Positions 10,370 to 22,054 of a stretch of 64,000 bases of DNA are shown here, one piece after another; position 1 is the stretch's first letter; every line of letters begins with the position of its first letter. The notes beneath the pieces were generated by a model. The model made no database searches and was not told where the DNA came from. It saw only the letters and a program-made list of their open reading frames with translations. This stretch comes from Cordylochernes scorpioides (lineage: Eukaryota; Arthropoda; Arachnida; Pseudoscorpiones; Chernetidae). Both the position numbers and the translations under genes were made by a program. The DNA lies in assembly GCA_030710605.1 (NCBI GenBank), contig CP092886.1:52774305-52838304 (forward strand). The letters run 5' to 3'.

Positions 10370-11410
10370 GAAATAAGAAAAGAAACCCTTAATTTCTTAT
10401 TGATTAAATCAAAACATAACATACTGCTTATTGTTTGTATGATGTCCATGCTATTCTTGCTGATTGATTCCTCTGCTTTCCAGAATTTTATAGCGGATGA
10501 TTTATTCACTTTCGTTCACCGTTTTTATGAGAGGAGCGGAGTTAAAGGACACAGCTGTGTCAGCTCGGTGGAGGGTACACGAGTTGACTACCTAGGTGTT
10601 ACGCGAGTTCGCTGGCTAAGTGTAGAGATGGCGCCATGTTTCAAAGAAATTGGGTGAAAAATAAATATTTAATTCCAATTTGTGAAGCTAAGTGTCGCTA
10701 CTAAATATCACTCTACTGTTATTTGTTTTCAAGCTTTAAGTGACTTCAACCGTATCATTAAGCCATCATTATGCCAACACAAACGGGTATCTGCCTCAAT
10801 CTACGACTGGTAGAATGCAGGAGAACAAGCATCAAGTCTGTCCCTACAAGAGCACTTGTGTGGTCATCAATGTAAAATGACCTTCCAGAACGATTGCATG
10901 GTTTTTAACCACGTATCGAATGAAATATCCAACCAGAAACCCTATAATTATATTATCCACAGAGTCGATTCATTCCCGGAAGACCTGACATCATTATATG
11001 AACGAGTGGAGATAAAAAAAAGCCAGAATATATTAAAATTATAGATGTATATATAGGTTTAACATATTGTTCAGTAATATTTGAAATGCTCCATCGTATG
11101 TGCAAAGAGGTAATACATATGCTAATATTTTTCCAGTTTGAATATCCTCGAATTTATTTGTCGTAGGTGTGATAGGATAAGGTGCTAATGTTGAATATTT
11201 GGGATAAATATTTAAGATGTTAATATACGAAACTTCTAGACACGTGCTGCTAAGGCTAAAATAGTAAGTGGTTATTGTTTTTTAAACAGTGAATCATTTA
11301 CCAATTTGTATTAAATAATTTATTATTTCGAAAATATTTTACATAAAAAATATGCCTTGTATATTTACCTAAATAAATTACATTAAAAGAACAGAATAAA
11401 TATTTCAGAT
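10370..11410. other. Unannotated stretch; orphan 85-codon frame at 10400-10657
   Basis: An 85-codon forward frame (10400-10657) begins with a hydrophobic, signal-peptide-like segment (HNILLIVCMMSMLFLLI). Its end overlaps a GATGGCGCCATGTTT segment typical of local repeats, so I do not call it a gene. The 10740-11040 part is less AT-rich and has broken frames with no recognised motif. Confidence 0.35.
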
Positions 11411-11414
11411 ACCG

Positions 11415-11635
11415 CTATTATTGAACAATTAGATCTATAAGAGAGTAAATTAAAAGCCGCGGGAGGGACGACCATCGTATATTGAGTGAATAGTAGTGAA
11501 TAGGTAAAATATTTGATGAAAATAAAAACCTTATCAGTTGCTGCCATTAAATCGCTAAAAGATTAAAATTCATGATGATTCTTCCTCGCCGCTTTTAGTT
11601 TAATTCATATAAATCAAATATTTCAATGGAGATAG
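11415..11635. mobile_element. Fold-back MITE family M, copy 1
   Basis: The left arm (TTGAACAATTAGATCTATAA, then GTAAATTAAAAGCCGCGGGA) is roughly complementary to the right arm (CGCCGCTTTTAGTTTAATTC, then ATATAAATCAAATATTTCAA). A second copy lies at 15945-16165. Both have TTGAAC-type ends and a GCGGCG inner edge. Non-coding. Confidence 0.6.
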
Positions 11636-11639
11636 CTGA

Positions 11640-12550
11640 AATATTTTCTCATTTTAGTGCATTTTTGAAGCTTTTTGATAAGCACATTATTATTAATTTA
11701 TTTATCTTTTAGTAATCAATTCTATATTTGAAATTTTATCACACACATAGCCAAATGATTTATAAATTTACAAAACATCATCTGGACAGACATCGATGGC
11801 AGTTGTATTTTAGTTATAATTTATCCTATAAACGGTGAATTTTAATATTTATATTTTATCTCCTATAGGTTAGCCCTGGACGAAACAGACCTATTACATA
11901 CCTGTTACAGACCTATAGCTACGTTATAATCAATCAATTAATATAGTTACGTTTGTTTAATAAATGTCTAGCTCAGAGTAGCAGCTGATTAACACAGCTA
12001 CAAGTCAAGAGAGATGTCGATAGAAAACAAGTTGTTTATTCCGCTACGCTAACCTGGAGAGATTAACAAAGACATCCGAATGGTTCGGGGAGAGATAAAC
12101 CGAGGATTAATATAAGTGCGCTTTGAGATTCCCTGGAGACTTTCTTCTGTTTTTCAGTTTCTCATGAAGATTATTTTGGGAGTTTCTCCAGAGAGTTGGA
12201 AGAATCTTAGAAACGCACACTTTGTTCATTTCTAAAATTAATTAATAAGTAGCTTCAAACATTAAGACGATTAGATATAATAGATAGAGGAATATTTTCA
12301 TTTGATATTTAGCAAAACGATATAATTTTTGGAGGCCCATTCTTTCCTCGATATGTATTTCTCAAACCTGTGTTTTTTCTTTGACAGATTTAAAGGAATT
12401 GATTGAGTGTCGAACTTATCTATAAGACTGCTTGTTGTTTCATTGAAAGTTTCGATCGAATATATTCATCACAATAGATAGTATATCATAATATATTAAT
12501 ATGTAATTTATTTTAACACTCTCTGATTATATCTCTTTCACAAAACAATG
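11640..12550. other. Unannotated AT-rich stretch
   Basis: No recognised gene. A modestly GC-richer patch at 11870-12180 contains imperfect repetition (GACCTATTACATACCTGTTA, CAGACCTATAGC) but no protein motif. Confidence 0.45.
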
Positions 12551-12554
12551 TATG

Positions 12555-12590
12555 ATTTTCTTCTTCTTTCTTATCTCCACTCAATCATAT
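12555..12590 (-). repeat. 3' tail fragment of the same non-LTR element as 50561-50680
   Basis: The reverse strand contains GTGGAGATAAGAAAGAAGAA, a 20-base exact match to the 3' end at about 50654-50673. The GAA-rich tail points to an old, 5'-truncated insertion. Confidence 0.45.
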
Positions 12591-13260
12591 TAGGATATCA
12601 AGCTTGTAAAGCTTGAGACTTTTGATGGTGTCTACCGGGGAAGAGTAGAGCTCATCAATGGATGAGTCAATACACCCAATAATATGTTTCACAATACATG
12701 ATAAATATATACAATCCATTTTCCAATCTGATACTTTAAGGCTTTATAGTAATTATCGTCTTTAGTAGAAAGAGAGAAACAAGAAACATATTCTTTTAAA
12801 CGTTTGTCCTTGCTTCTCGTTCCTATGTGAAGAAGTGTCACATAAGAGGTGTATCGATAAGGATGTTGAAATAGAGAAATTAAATTCTGATAACGTGTTC
12901 CACATATCAGAATAAATGAAATTTCTAATCAATTATATAAATATCATTGTTGAATGAGATTAATTACTATGTTGGTATAAGAAATAGCGTAATTTTTCTG
13001 TATACTTCTTTTATATAATGTATATAAATTAACTTCTTATATATATATTGGAACAAATTGCAAATTATAAGAATGATTGAATTTAAGAGGATTTGACATA
13101 TCGGACCATTCCATATATAATTTGTTGGAGTGTGTTTTATTGAGCGATTCAATTGGTTCTCTCCTTGTCTTTAATAAAGTTTTCGAAACCGCTTATTGCA
13201 ATTTGAAATAATGTCTTCTCTCTCTCTTTATGAGAACTTCAGTGAAACTATCTAATGATC
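12591..13260. other. Unannotated AT-rich stretch ending at an assembly gap
   Basis: Some reverse-strand bases next to the tail at 12555-12590 may belong to the same retrotransposon. No coding motif was found. Confidence 0.4.
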
Positions 13261-13360
13261 NNNNNNNNNNNNNNNNNNNNNNNNNNNNNNNNNNNNNNNN
13301 NNNNNNNNNNNNNNNNNNNNNNNNNNNNNNNNNNNNNNNNNNNNNNNNNNNNNNNNNNNN
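13261..13360. other. Assembly gap of 100 N
   Basis: Exactly 100 N, the usual placeholder for a scaffold join of unknown size. Sequence just right of it leads into a mariner pseudogene. No allelic duplication was seen across this gap. Confidence 0.98.
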
Positions 13361-13689
13361 AAGTTAAAGAATAAATAAGGCTTTCAGGGAGGAAATTATA
13401 TTTCGAGTCCATTTAGCCTTGGAAAGTAACTGCCTTGAATTTATCTCTTCGCTCAGTTGATGGACGGAACCTTTACCTAGTAGAGGAGGAAGGACAACTT
13501 GTGCCACAAAACCATATTTTTGCCTCGTTAACCATATAACAATTCAGAGAAGTTTCGAGAAAAAGAAGAGTGTCATTTGCGACATGCCATTCGAATATTC
13601 TTGATGATATGACCTTAAAAAAAAAAGATATTGTTAGGTTGTCCCTCGGATATTAACTCTGGAGTAGAAAGATATACGCAAAGATATTA

Positions 13690-14360
13690 GCAAAACCTTG
13701 TCTAAATCAGCATACAAGACCAAATGTGGCAATATAAAATGATAACAGGGCAAGTAATATGTGTTTACGGCTACGATCCTGGGAAAAAACGCCAATCAAG
13801 TCAATGGTTGATAGATGACGAAGCGAGACCCAAAAAAGACCATGATGTAAAAGTCAAAAACGAAAATTCTGCTCGTCACTTTCTTCGACACAACAAATAA
13901 CTCGTATATAATGAATTCATATCAACTGAGACGATAATTAATTAATAATCATATATTGCTATTTTGAAAATTTTCAGGTGGCTGTGCTAAAGAAACGTCC
14001 AGAAAATTGACAGAGTAAGAAATAGAACGGCCACATATGGTTCTTTTGGTGTTCGCTTATTTGAAAAAAAAAAACTTTTGTTACTACGCCATGAATATTC
14101 CCCTGGTTTAGCATATTTAATCAATATATATTTATTCAAAAATGACACTTAAACGTCATTGTTTTGACAAGTTACAGGTCAATAAAGATTAATCGTTCAA
14201 CGCATTTTCCACGTGTTTCCAAAATTGGAAAAAAAGATGCTAAAGGTGCATTGAGATGCAGGAGTGCTTTATTTTGAAAACTATTTTTCATTTCCTTTTG
14301 TATTTATATGAATAAAGATATAGTCTCAGTGCGGGATCTTTTTGATCATACCTTGTATAT
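13690..14360 (+). pseudogene. mariner transposase pseudogene (C-terminal half)
   Basis: At about 13740-13860 the translation reads ITGQVICVYGYDPGKKRQSS, then QWLIDDEARPKKDH. This is the 'TGDExWVYGYDPExKxQSSQW' block of mariner transposases, but the first catalytic aspartate is replaced (GDE to GQV). At about 14080-14110 LRHEYSPGLA corresponds to the third-aspartate block and has also lost its aspartate. Further on, a 'PKLEKKM-KVH-DAGVLYFEN' reading matches the usual C-terminus. A 3' end GTGCGGGATCTTTTTGATCA at about 14331 resembles a mariner TIR. The N-terminal half is too degraded to read or lies in the gap. Confidence 0.75.
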
Positions 14361-14559
14361 TTATTTATTTATATTGAGTGCTCAAAATGGCTTTTTAAAT
14401 TGAAAAAAATATATATTTTGCGTAAACTAACTTCTACCTATTGTTTCATTTTGCATCTAATTTCGCGTCCTAAACAATAGCTATTCATATGTGATACTTG
14501 ATATAAAACTTGTGCGTATTTTATTTTAGGCTTCTTAGATATCTACCTTTGTTCCTTGA

Positions 14560-15240
14560 AAATCTTATTTGCGGGAAACCTTGCTTTTCATTTTCAACCT
14601 TAAGAAAAGCAAAACCGAATCTCATCCAATTCTCCATAACAACTATGGCATCATTTCTCCTTCATTAAGAACCTGTGAAGCAAGAATTAAGCTATTTAAA
14701 TCTGGATATTTTGACGTCGACGACAAGGAACACGCCAAAAAGGTTCGAGGATGAAGAACTTCAGCAATTATTGGATAAAAACAATTCTCAAGCACAAGAA
14801 CAGTTAGTGGATTTTCTCGAAATCACTCGACATGCTGTTTAATATCGTTCGCATGATATGGGAAAGATCCAGAAGGATGGATTTTTTTGCCTCACGATTT
14901 GGGTGAAAAGAACAAGAAAAATCGAAAAACGATATCTTAAATTCTGCTGGAAAGGTTTCAAAGAAATTCATTTTAATGTCGTATTGTGATTGGGGATGGT
15001 AAATGGGTGTTTTTGACAATCCGAAATGCAAGAAATCATAGGTAAGCATAGGACAGCCGACAAATTTGACCACAAAAATCCCCGGCAAAAATATTTCTTA
15101 GCATCTGGTTATACGGCAGACCTTACTGCGAAATTCTGCAACCAGAGAAAACAGCCACTGCTAATCGCTATCAACAACAATTAGCGCAGTTAGGCTGTGA
15201 GTGTGGAAATAGACGAGATATGAGAATTTCTTTTCAAACG
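14560..15240 (+). pseudogene. mariner transposase pseudogene, N-terminal two thirds
   Basis: Frames in order: IKLFKSGYFDVDDKEHAKKV (helix-turn-helix linker region) at about 14680-14745. Then FLPHDLGEKNKKNRKTISNS, matching the 'W-PHeLtekn--rR' block, at about 14880-14945. Then IVIGDGKWVF, which retains the first catalytic aspartate, FDNPKCKKS at about 15010-15035, and ILQPEKTATANRYQQQL at about 15130-15185. The order and spacing match a mariner of the lineage that fused to SET domains in primates. The frames are broken several times, and the second and third aspartate blocks are missing. It differs from the mariner next to it at 13690-14360. Confidence 0.8.
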
Positions 15241-15884
15241 AACAACAATAGTCGCAGTCATTTCTTTGGCGTAATAGCGGCTAGAGTTTCATAAAAATGT
15301 GTTCGGGACTCTCTGAAATAATTTCTATATTTCCTTTCAATGCTTGTAATCAAGTTTTAGTATGCTTACAGACCTAAAATATAACTCTACAATTGTGTAC
15401 ATTTGCTCAATCCCACTAACAATCAAAGTCTACAGAATATAACACTTTTGGGTTGTCGGGATTGGACTAATTTCTATATTTATTCTCAAATATTTTGATC
15501 AAATCTAACATATCTCTAGACCACGTAGATTTTAAAGGTTTTTTACACTTACAACTCAAGTTAATGACATATGTGTACACATAAAATATTAGACTTATAG
15601 GTGGTCGCGATGGTTAGGAATAGACTATAGAACAGATAATTTTTATATCAAAAGGAGAAAATAGGTACAACCGTTTGTGGCGTAATGAACTAAAAAATAT
15701 CGGTAGTATAAACTAGAGTTATATAAATAACTGTGAGATATTGTCAGGAGAGTTTATATATATTATGATTTATATATAATATAATTAAAATAAAAAATAA
15801 TCATATAAAAATTAGCAATATAATGATAAATTTGAACATTTAGAATTAAACGCTATAATTATTTAGGAAAATAGTTTCAATTAA
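15241..15884. other. Unannotated AT-rich stretch
   Basis: The first part may be the decayed end of the preceding mariner. No other motif was found. Confidence 0.4.
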
Positions 15885-15902
15885 GGGGGGGGGGGGGGGG
15901 GG
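15885..15902 (+). repeat. G homopolymer of 18
   Basis: Eighteen consecutive G in AT-rich flanks. The length in the assembly may be unreliable. Confidence 0.9.
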
Positions 15903-15944
15903 CTTTTATTAGAATGCATTAAAAAGAAGAAAATAAATAGCTTC

Positions 15945-16165
15945 CGGTTATTGAACAATTAGATCTATATGAGAGTCAAATTTAAAAGCGGCGGGGAAGA
16001 TTATCAAGTATTTCGAACTTAATGATTCAATATAAAGCAACTGATTATCAAGTTTTTATGTATCTTTCTTTTCTCTTCGATCAATATACGATGTTGGTCT
16101 CCAACGCTTTTATTTTAACTCGTATAGCTCTATTGTTAAATGGCTGAAAAGCTGAATTTTTTAAT
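15945..16165. mobile_element. Fold-back MITE family M, copy 2
   Basis: The left arm TTGAACAATTAGATCTATAT with AAAAGCGGCGG shares its first 18 bases with copy 1. The right arm (CAACGCTTTTATTTTAACTC...ATTGTTAAA) is its inverted partner. The interior is unrelated to copy 1 except near the arms. Confidence 0.6.
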
Positions 16166-16229
16166 TTCTCTTTTTATAGTGCACTTTAATAAAGTATATT
16201 TAGAAACTATTCTTCATTGATTTATGAAA

Positions 16230-16345
16230 AAGACATCTCTTGACCGTGCAACAGAAATGGTCTTTTAGTTGTACGATCAGGAGATGCCTTTTGTCTTAAT
16301 TTATCCAACTGATCTTAGTACAAATTCACGTTTGTATTATTATTA
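16230..16345 (+). repeat. Fragment of the 60.9-61.3 kb hammerhead-unit family
   Basis: TTAGTTGTACGATCAGGAGA and TTATCCAACTGATCTTAGTA match TTAGTTGCACGATCAGGAAA and TTATCCACCTGATCCTAGTG in the cluster at 60870-61346. No ribozyme core is present in this fragment. Confidence 0.6.
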
Positions 16346-16429
16346 ATATATTTTATATTAATAAAGTATATATTAATAAAATGATTTTCATACAATATAG
16401 GATATAAAATAAGTCTATATTTGTGTTGC

Positions 16430-16860
16430 GCACGATCCTCGGTAAAAAGCCAGCCGCCAGCGGTCAGATAAATGTCCTTCAAGCAAATGGTGGAAAGAAT
16501 ATAAGCGGAACTGATTGTGAAGGCCTAGCATTAGTCACAGGGTAAAAAGCGATTCAGGAACTGATCCAATATTCATCACCGCTCTGTAGGAATGCGCGCG
16601 TTCCTAATTGTTTTGTAATTAAGACGCGGGAATGGAAGCGGAGAAAAACGCCGCTAGCCCTGAACATTATTGGCGTGCGTGAGGCGAAGGCCGCTTTTTG
16701 TGGACGCCACTTGTGATGCAACATTTGGAGCAGGAAAACATTATGTGAACCCTTGTAAACATTGTTCCTTTCGATGTCAATAGCACTTCTTACCCTCGGC
16801 TTTCGACACCGTCTGTTGTAGGATGTGTGAGCGGGTTAACGTATTTATTGTGATCAATAT
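16430..16860. other. GC-richer block of unknown origin
   Basis: Base composition is clearly different from the surroundings (for example AATGCGCGCGTTCCTAATTG and GTGCGTGAGGCGAAGGCCGC). Frames on both strands are broken. No family is recognised and it has no copy elsewhere in the window. Confidence 0.4.
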
Positions 16861-17279
16861 TAGGTCCAATAATTTATTATTCCTATGTTAGAAATTTCGA
16901 ATATTTACTTCTGCTGCTTTAATATTTATGGAATATAAAATCTATATATATAGAGATATCAAATAATATATATACTCTATTTAGTAATAAATTGAAAAAA
17001 TAATCTCTAATTGAATTGTTATTCTGGATTAGAAATAATGCTGTTTTTATTAGGACCAATGTCCGTAGTATTAGCTAAAAGCTAGTATATCCCTAGCTTT
17101 ATGTTGAATCAATGATAATTTCTTGCAAACTAGGAGCGAGATTCAAAGTAGTGGGGACAGGTGAACCTCTCCACTTGATTGGATATTTGTAAATCTAGAT
17201 TAGCAGTCTGACCTTGCCTGTTAGATTGGTAGCCTGATAGCAAAGAAATTTCGGGAAAATACATCATGCTTCAAACTCG
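16861..17279. other. Unannotated AT-rich stretch
   Basis: Nothing recognised. Confidence 0.4.
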
Positions 17280-17720
17280 AGGGAGATCCTAGTGGTGCCT
17301 GGGTCACCCACACCCTTCCTACATTTCTACACCCGTTAGCAGGCCGCCTGCTGGACCTGCCTCGCATTGCTGCCTTATCCAACTCCTATAGAGATGTTGA
17401 GATACCCCCACGAATGTATCCGCGACCGGCGTAGAGTGGTCAATCCTCAGGCTTTGTAGCTTATTGGGGATTGATGCAGACATGGCGATCCATTTGCCCT
17501 GCATTCTTTACCTATCTCTGCACATCCGGTTTCTTTCCAGGAGTCCTGCATATCCTGTGGCTCCTATGATCAATAGCTTATCCACCGGTGATAGTTCTGT
17601 CTCTACGTCAGCCCTCTCATCAGGAAGCCAATCACCATCACTTAACTGCCTCCCGATCTGCAGGGCCGGCTTTTCGAGCAAAGGCTGGATGAAGACAACT
17701 TATTCCCGCGTCAACTAAGG
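17280..17720 (-). pseudogene. Unidentified coding-like remnant, reverse strand
   Basis: This block is near balanced composition. On the reverse strand one frame gives LSDGDWLPDERADVETEL and SPVDKLLIIGATGYAGLLER (about 17650-17530). A single stop then leads into MQGKWIAMSASIPNKLQSLR (from 17504 down), ending near 17319. Continuity over about 110 residues with one stop suggests a decayed protein-coding sequence, more likely transposon-derived than host. I do not recognise the family. Confidence 0.35.
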
Positions 17721-18317
17721 CGTATATATACACTAGCGTAAATATATACGCTAGTGTTTTAGCCTTCAGGTAATGGAGTTAACGAGACCTCTTGTGTCAT
17801 AAATATTTCTCCATTATGTAAATAGATATTTGCATTTTTTCTATTTTTTTTTTACGTTTATAAAAGGGGATCTGCCTGTGCCGGTAGAAAATCACGTGGC
17901 TCGTGGTTTAAGGAGAGCGCGCCACTTGCTGATGGAATAAACATAACTTTTTTGCAAGTTATTTAAAGACTCAACGTCTAAGTTAATTCTGGAGTGTTCA
18001 GTTTTTGAAACATTTCAAGGCGAGTTTTCAGTGGTACAGACTTCTCGGGGTATATCTCCTCGACACCTTGAATATTTGATGTCAGACTCCTGGTCTTTGG
18101 GGAAAACCCCCCATACTGTTCCTATTTGTACTTAATCTCGACTATAGTTCCTCATTAATTTCTCAAGTTAATGTGGCGTTGCAGTTGAAAGATGTCAATA
18201 AAAATGTTTTGATATCTAAGATCTAATTCGGATGACTAATTCTCCACAATTGGTCTCATTTCCTTTGAAAACCAACCACCTATCTTATTTTTAAAAAATG
18301 AAAGTGCGATGAAGATC
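17721..18317. other. Unannotated stretch with a short hairpin
   Basis: A near-perfect inverted repeat (ACACTAGCGTA / TACGCTAGTGT, spacer 6) sits at about 17730-17757. The rest shows no motif. Confidence 0.45.
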
Positions 18318-18429
18318 AACATTGAATATAATAGCTATTTCAAAAACCAAATATCTTAGTCATAATTGGTATGCATAATAAAAAACTGCTGATATAAACC
18401 AGAATAATGTAAATAATATGAACAACCCA

Positions 18430-18640
18430 AAGAAAGAGAAAGCCGAGATGTATAATTTCCATATGTTAGAGCGGAACCAGTGGTCACGAAAGAAGTGGCA
18501 ACCCCCAATTTGCCTACGTCAAGAAAAAACACGCGCTGCGGGGCGGGCGGACGGACCTTGGGGCTGACAACTTGCTGGCCTCGGTCGAAGGCATTGTTCG
18601 CCAGGGGTTGCCTGGATTTCTCAGCTTCTTCATGCAATAT
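18430..18640 (-). pseudogene. GC-rich coding-like fragment (haplotype 1)
   Basis: On the reverse strand the reading LHEEAEKSRQPLANNAFDRG, then QQVVSPKVRPPAPQRVFFL, is open, and it is open again in the other allele at 33130-33340 with few changes. The composition is far GC-richer than its flanks. It is probably a fragment of a retrotransposon open frame. The family is not recognised. Confidence 0.35.
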
Positions 18641-19030
18641 TAGATATATCACTGTACCTACACTGTATTTATTACTAAACACACAACATTTCCTGGAATA
18701 CTCACTCATTAGAGGCAATGATAGATATACCACTGCACGCACACTGTGTTTATTAACAAACACACCAGGTGTTTCCCGAATTTTTTACTGATTGCAGGCA
18801 ATGATAGATATACCAATGCACGCACACTGTGTTTATTAACACACACACCAGGTGTTGTCCGAATTTCTTACTGATTGCAGGCAATGATAAATATACCACT
18901 GTACAGTGCGCACTGTGTCTATTACTACAGACTTCAGGTATTGCCTAGATTTCTCACTCATTACAGTTAATGATAGGTATTCCATTGTACGTACATTGTG
19001 ACCGACTTTACATACACCAGGCACTGCTTG
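18630..19030 (+). repeat. 83-bp minisatellite (haplotype 1, about five units)
   Basis: GCAATGATAGATATACCA recurs at 18715, 18798 and 18881, a period of 83. Each unit contains CGCACACTGTGTTTATTA and CACCAGGTGTT. Outer units are more diverged. The other allele (33340-33645) has one unit fewer. Confidence 0.85.
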
Positions 19031-19279
19031 TTTATCTTAGTACCATTTCAGCCATAGGTAGAAATCTCTCCGTGTGCACACATAATGTCCCATTCTAAAT
19101 ATTAGGTGTAGCCTAGAATAATTATTAGCCTTCATGCAATTGTAAATATACCACTGTGTAGATATACAACCTGTATATAAAGTATTGCAGTGTGAGTATA
19201 TAATCAAATATAATGTGATAACACTTGTTACCTTTAAAATATATAGTATTTTTTAAATTTTAAATTTTCGAATAAAACA

Positions 19280-19400
19280 GCTTAATTCTTCACTGCAATG
19301 GGAAAATATTGGCAGGACCTGCTAATCAGTGGTGAATCTCTCAGTGGTTCGCCAGTTAAATCTACCAAGCCGCTGTAATGTTACATTGGGTTGTTATATG
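19280..19400 (+). repeat. Diverged family F fragment (haplotype 1)
   Basis: CACTGCAATGGGAAAATATT, GCTAATCAGTGGTGAA and CAGTGGTTCGCCAGTT parallel the family F core. The allele is at 33895-34015. Confidence 0.6.
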
Positions 19401-20744
19401 TCCGTCTCATTAGTGATATTCTTGGCTGTGGGATATTTAAAGAAACTGAGCTTAAGTATTGTTGAAGCCCCAGTATATTAAAATATCCATCGAACATTGC
19501 CTTTCCGAAAACAATCTAGTTAGGCCTAAACCAAATATAAGGCGTACCACACATCTATATAAAAGAAACGAAATAATTTTAGCGTGTAGTTCTTATTTAA
19601 ATAAAACATGCTAGTGTCCTTACTGCGGTGTAAAATATTATGTAAGAAAAATATTAAAGACAATAGGAATATTTGCATTCATAAATAGAGAAGAAAAATC
19701 GCGCTAAATCCTTATGCTTAATTAGTTATCGATGTTATTCTACTCTTTGGTACTATGGTACTACTGGTGATACATGAACTTTATCATTTTTTAAAATATT
19801 TAAATCCTATATTCAATTCTATTGAAGAATAAATTTATAATCATATTATGATATCCAATTAATCTCGTTATTAAAAACATATTTTCATTAATCCTGATAA
19901 TTCCAATGACAGAAATGTACACACTGCACTTTATAGTATACATTTTGAAATCAGTTTTCTGACGTTGACGGTGCATCCTTACTTTCCCCTGTCAGTATCG
20001 CTATCAGACTTTGTGTCATTTAGTCACCTTACTTATGTCACATAAGCAAATTATAAATAGGCCCATCTCATATTGCGATGTTGATTTCACTTCATTGAAA
20101 CCATTTTATTTTAAAACTTATTTAATTGATTAATTTTATTGTGGTTGTCAAGTTGAATTGATAAAAGGTTACAACACTTTATAGTGTAATAACCAATATC
20201 AGTATTACCACAGATAATTTACTCAGCAACAAATATAGAAGTTTCAAATTCGAGATTCTATCCTGCTATATTTAGGTAAAATAAATAAATAGTGAAACAC
20301 CAAAAACCAAACTTACAACATCAAGTGAAATATTTCATTTAGAACCCTATTTCACTCGAAAGAATTTAAACCCTTCTAATCTATAGGATTTTTAAGTCCC
20401 TTTTAATTTGTTATAAGACATTTTTCTTGTCTACGAAGTTATAGTTTAATATAAGAAACATAAGGTCTTAAAATCAACTCTAGTCTATCTTACTATAAAA
20501 GAAAACAATACCTTTCTCAATATAAGATTATGTAAATAATGTTTACAATCCGACAACATCAGGTGTGTAATGGGATTATGGGTAGAAAGTCCGGAGTTGC
20601 GACCAGCTCTCCCCGTTACCGACAGAACGGGGGGAAGATTCAATTAGCTCAAATCTTGTTAAGGATAACGGTTTGGGTAGAACCTCTGTTTCAAGGATTT
20701 ATATACAGAAGGTGTTCCATTTTTAAAACAGCGAATTTATTGAT
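19401..20744. other. Non-coding AT-rich stretch (haplotype 1)
   Basis: No motif. The 20160-20400 part is one of the most diverged intervals between the two alleles. Confidence 0.5.
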
Positions 20745-21640
20745 TTATTGAAAATAATTTACAAATGTTTTTACAATTTATTGGTGTAAGGTGCGGCCTA
20801 GACCTTTATGCCCGCATCAATGTTTCCAGACAATAAGGTTTCGTTTTAGAATATTTTAAATAGAACATTACAACAGACTTTAACGACTTTCCGAAGACCC
20901 TCCAGATTTCTTCGGTTTTATATATCTAAGAGCAGGTTCCAGCAAGCCAAAAAGATAAAAACCCATAAGGGTCAAGTCTGGGTATTTGGAATAAATGTTC
21001 TTAAAAGAGATGTACAAAATCATGATTTCATTTCTCTTTTCGACGAGGTATCGACGCGTTGAATGTGAAGTATTTAGTCACTCGGAAACAAATGTGGGAC
21101 TTCTTTTAGTGAATAATGGATATAAGACATGTATTTTGGTAAATTTTAGAATTTTATCTTGACATTTGGGTCTCCTCTTTATAGGAAGCTTCCCATTGTA
21201 GTTGAAACCTGCAACAATCATGAAGTATTTTAAGAACCTTTCCTTGCATTGTTGATCCAGTTATTAAAGGTGTTTATTTGAAAGTTAGCGTAGTAATTGC
21301 CACGGGGTTGATTGCTATCATTGAGGTAAACCAATGCCTCGTCCACTGTAACAACATTCTTTCAATTTCATCTTCTAGGTACGTTTATTAATCAGGGCCC
21401 TGTTGGAGTTATTGCATCCCTCGATATATAGTGCGACTTGAGAACACGATCTTTCGCCTTTCTACGTTTTTAAAGCTGGTTTTCCTGATAATACGGTTAA
21501 CGGTAAAAGTTGGTTATTATGGAAATGTTCCTTTGAGAAGGTGGATTCTCTCTGACAACCATTGCCTTCATCTTTCTTTCGGTTGGAGGTAAAGGTTTCT
21601 TCAGGCACCTTTTTTCATATTTTCGTTCAATTCTATATAT
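20745..21640 (-). pseudogene. mariner-like transposase pseudogene (haplotype 1)
   Basis: On the reverse strand, ETFTSNRKKDEGN and a VRENPP-like helix-turn-helix lead at about 21600-21520 are followed by VTVDEALVYLNDSNQP (first catalytic aspartate kept) at about 21345-21300. Next come KILHD and a YNGKLPIK-like segment with frame changes at about 21230-21170. The last block is YPDLTLMGFYLFGLLEPAL at about 20990-20935, where the family has 'SPDVSPMDF-aFGLLK', so the third catalytic aspartate is glycine. This lineage, with 'VAGFSYNGKLKI', is a common animal mariner group. Multiple stops make it non-functional. The allele is at 35345-36250. Confidence 0.75.
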
Positions 21641-22028
21641 TTAAAATATTTTAATTTACTCTTTTATTGTGTGCACTTAGTAAAAAGAAGTAGCAACATT
21701 ATTTTATTTTATAATTTTGATAATTTAGGTACACGAGTTAATATATTTCTCCTAGGAATGTCTGAAAACGTAACCTTTTACAAAATTACTTATTATTCTA
21801 GGCATTTTGAAAATTTAAAAATATTTTTATTGGATATTAATCAACACTTGCTTTTTCGAATAAATAAAACATTACTCGGATCGTGCGCTTCTTTCGCGAA
21901 CTGCATATTTAAAAATCTTTCTTTTAAAAATAGAACACTCTCTGTATTTATCGCAAATATTTAAATTATGTAAATAATAATTTGTATATAAAAATAGTAT
22001 TTATTATTAATTTATTAGCGTGATACTC

Positions 22029-22054
22029 CTGTTGAAGGACTGACAAGTCCGAAA
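22029..22054 (+). ncRNA. Hammerhead-like core of a Penelope-type 3' end (haplotype 1)
   Basis: CTGTTGA is followed by stem II AGGAC/GTCC with loop TGACAA and then GAAA. It is followed by TCTTGAAAATAAAAGG. The same block occurs at 36665-36690 and at the 3' end of the Penelope-like element at 62923-62948. The core has U at position 6 instead of A, so activity is doubtful. Confidence 0.5.

Noticed and set aside
10400..10657. Secreted small protein with signal-peptide-like start
   Set aside because: The frame ends in repeat-like GATGGCGCCAT sequence with no supporting motif or conserved copy. A hydrophobic start is expected by chance in AT-rich DNA.
18356..18763. 135-codon reverse frame as one gene
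   Set aside because: It runs through 83-bp minisatellite units and a GC-rich transposon-like fragment. The allele differs in unit number.
21671..21964. 97-codon forward frame
   Set aside because: The allele around 36300-36365 breaks the frame with a stop and no motif is present.
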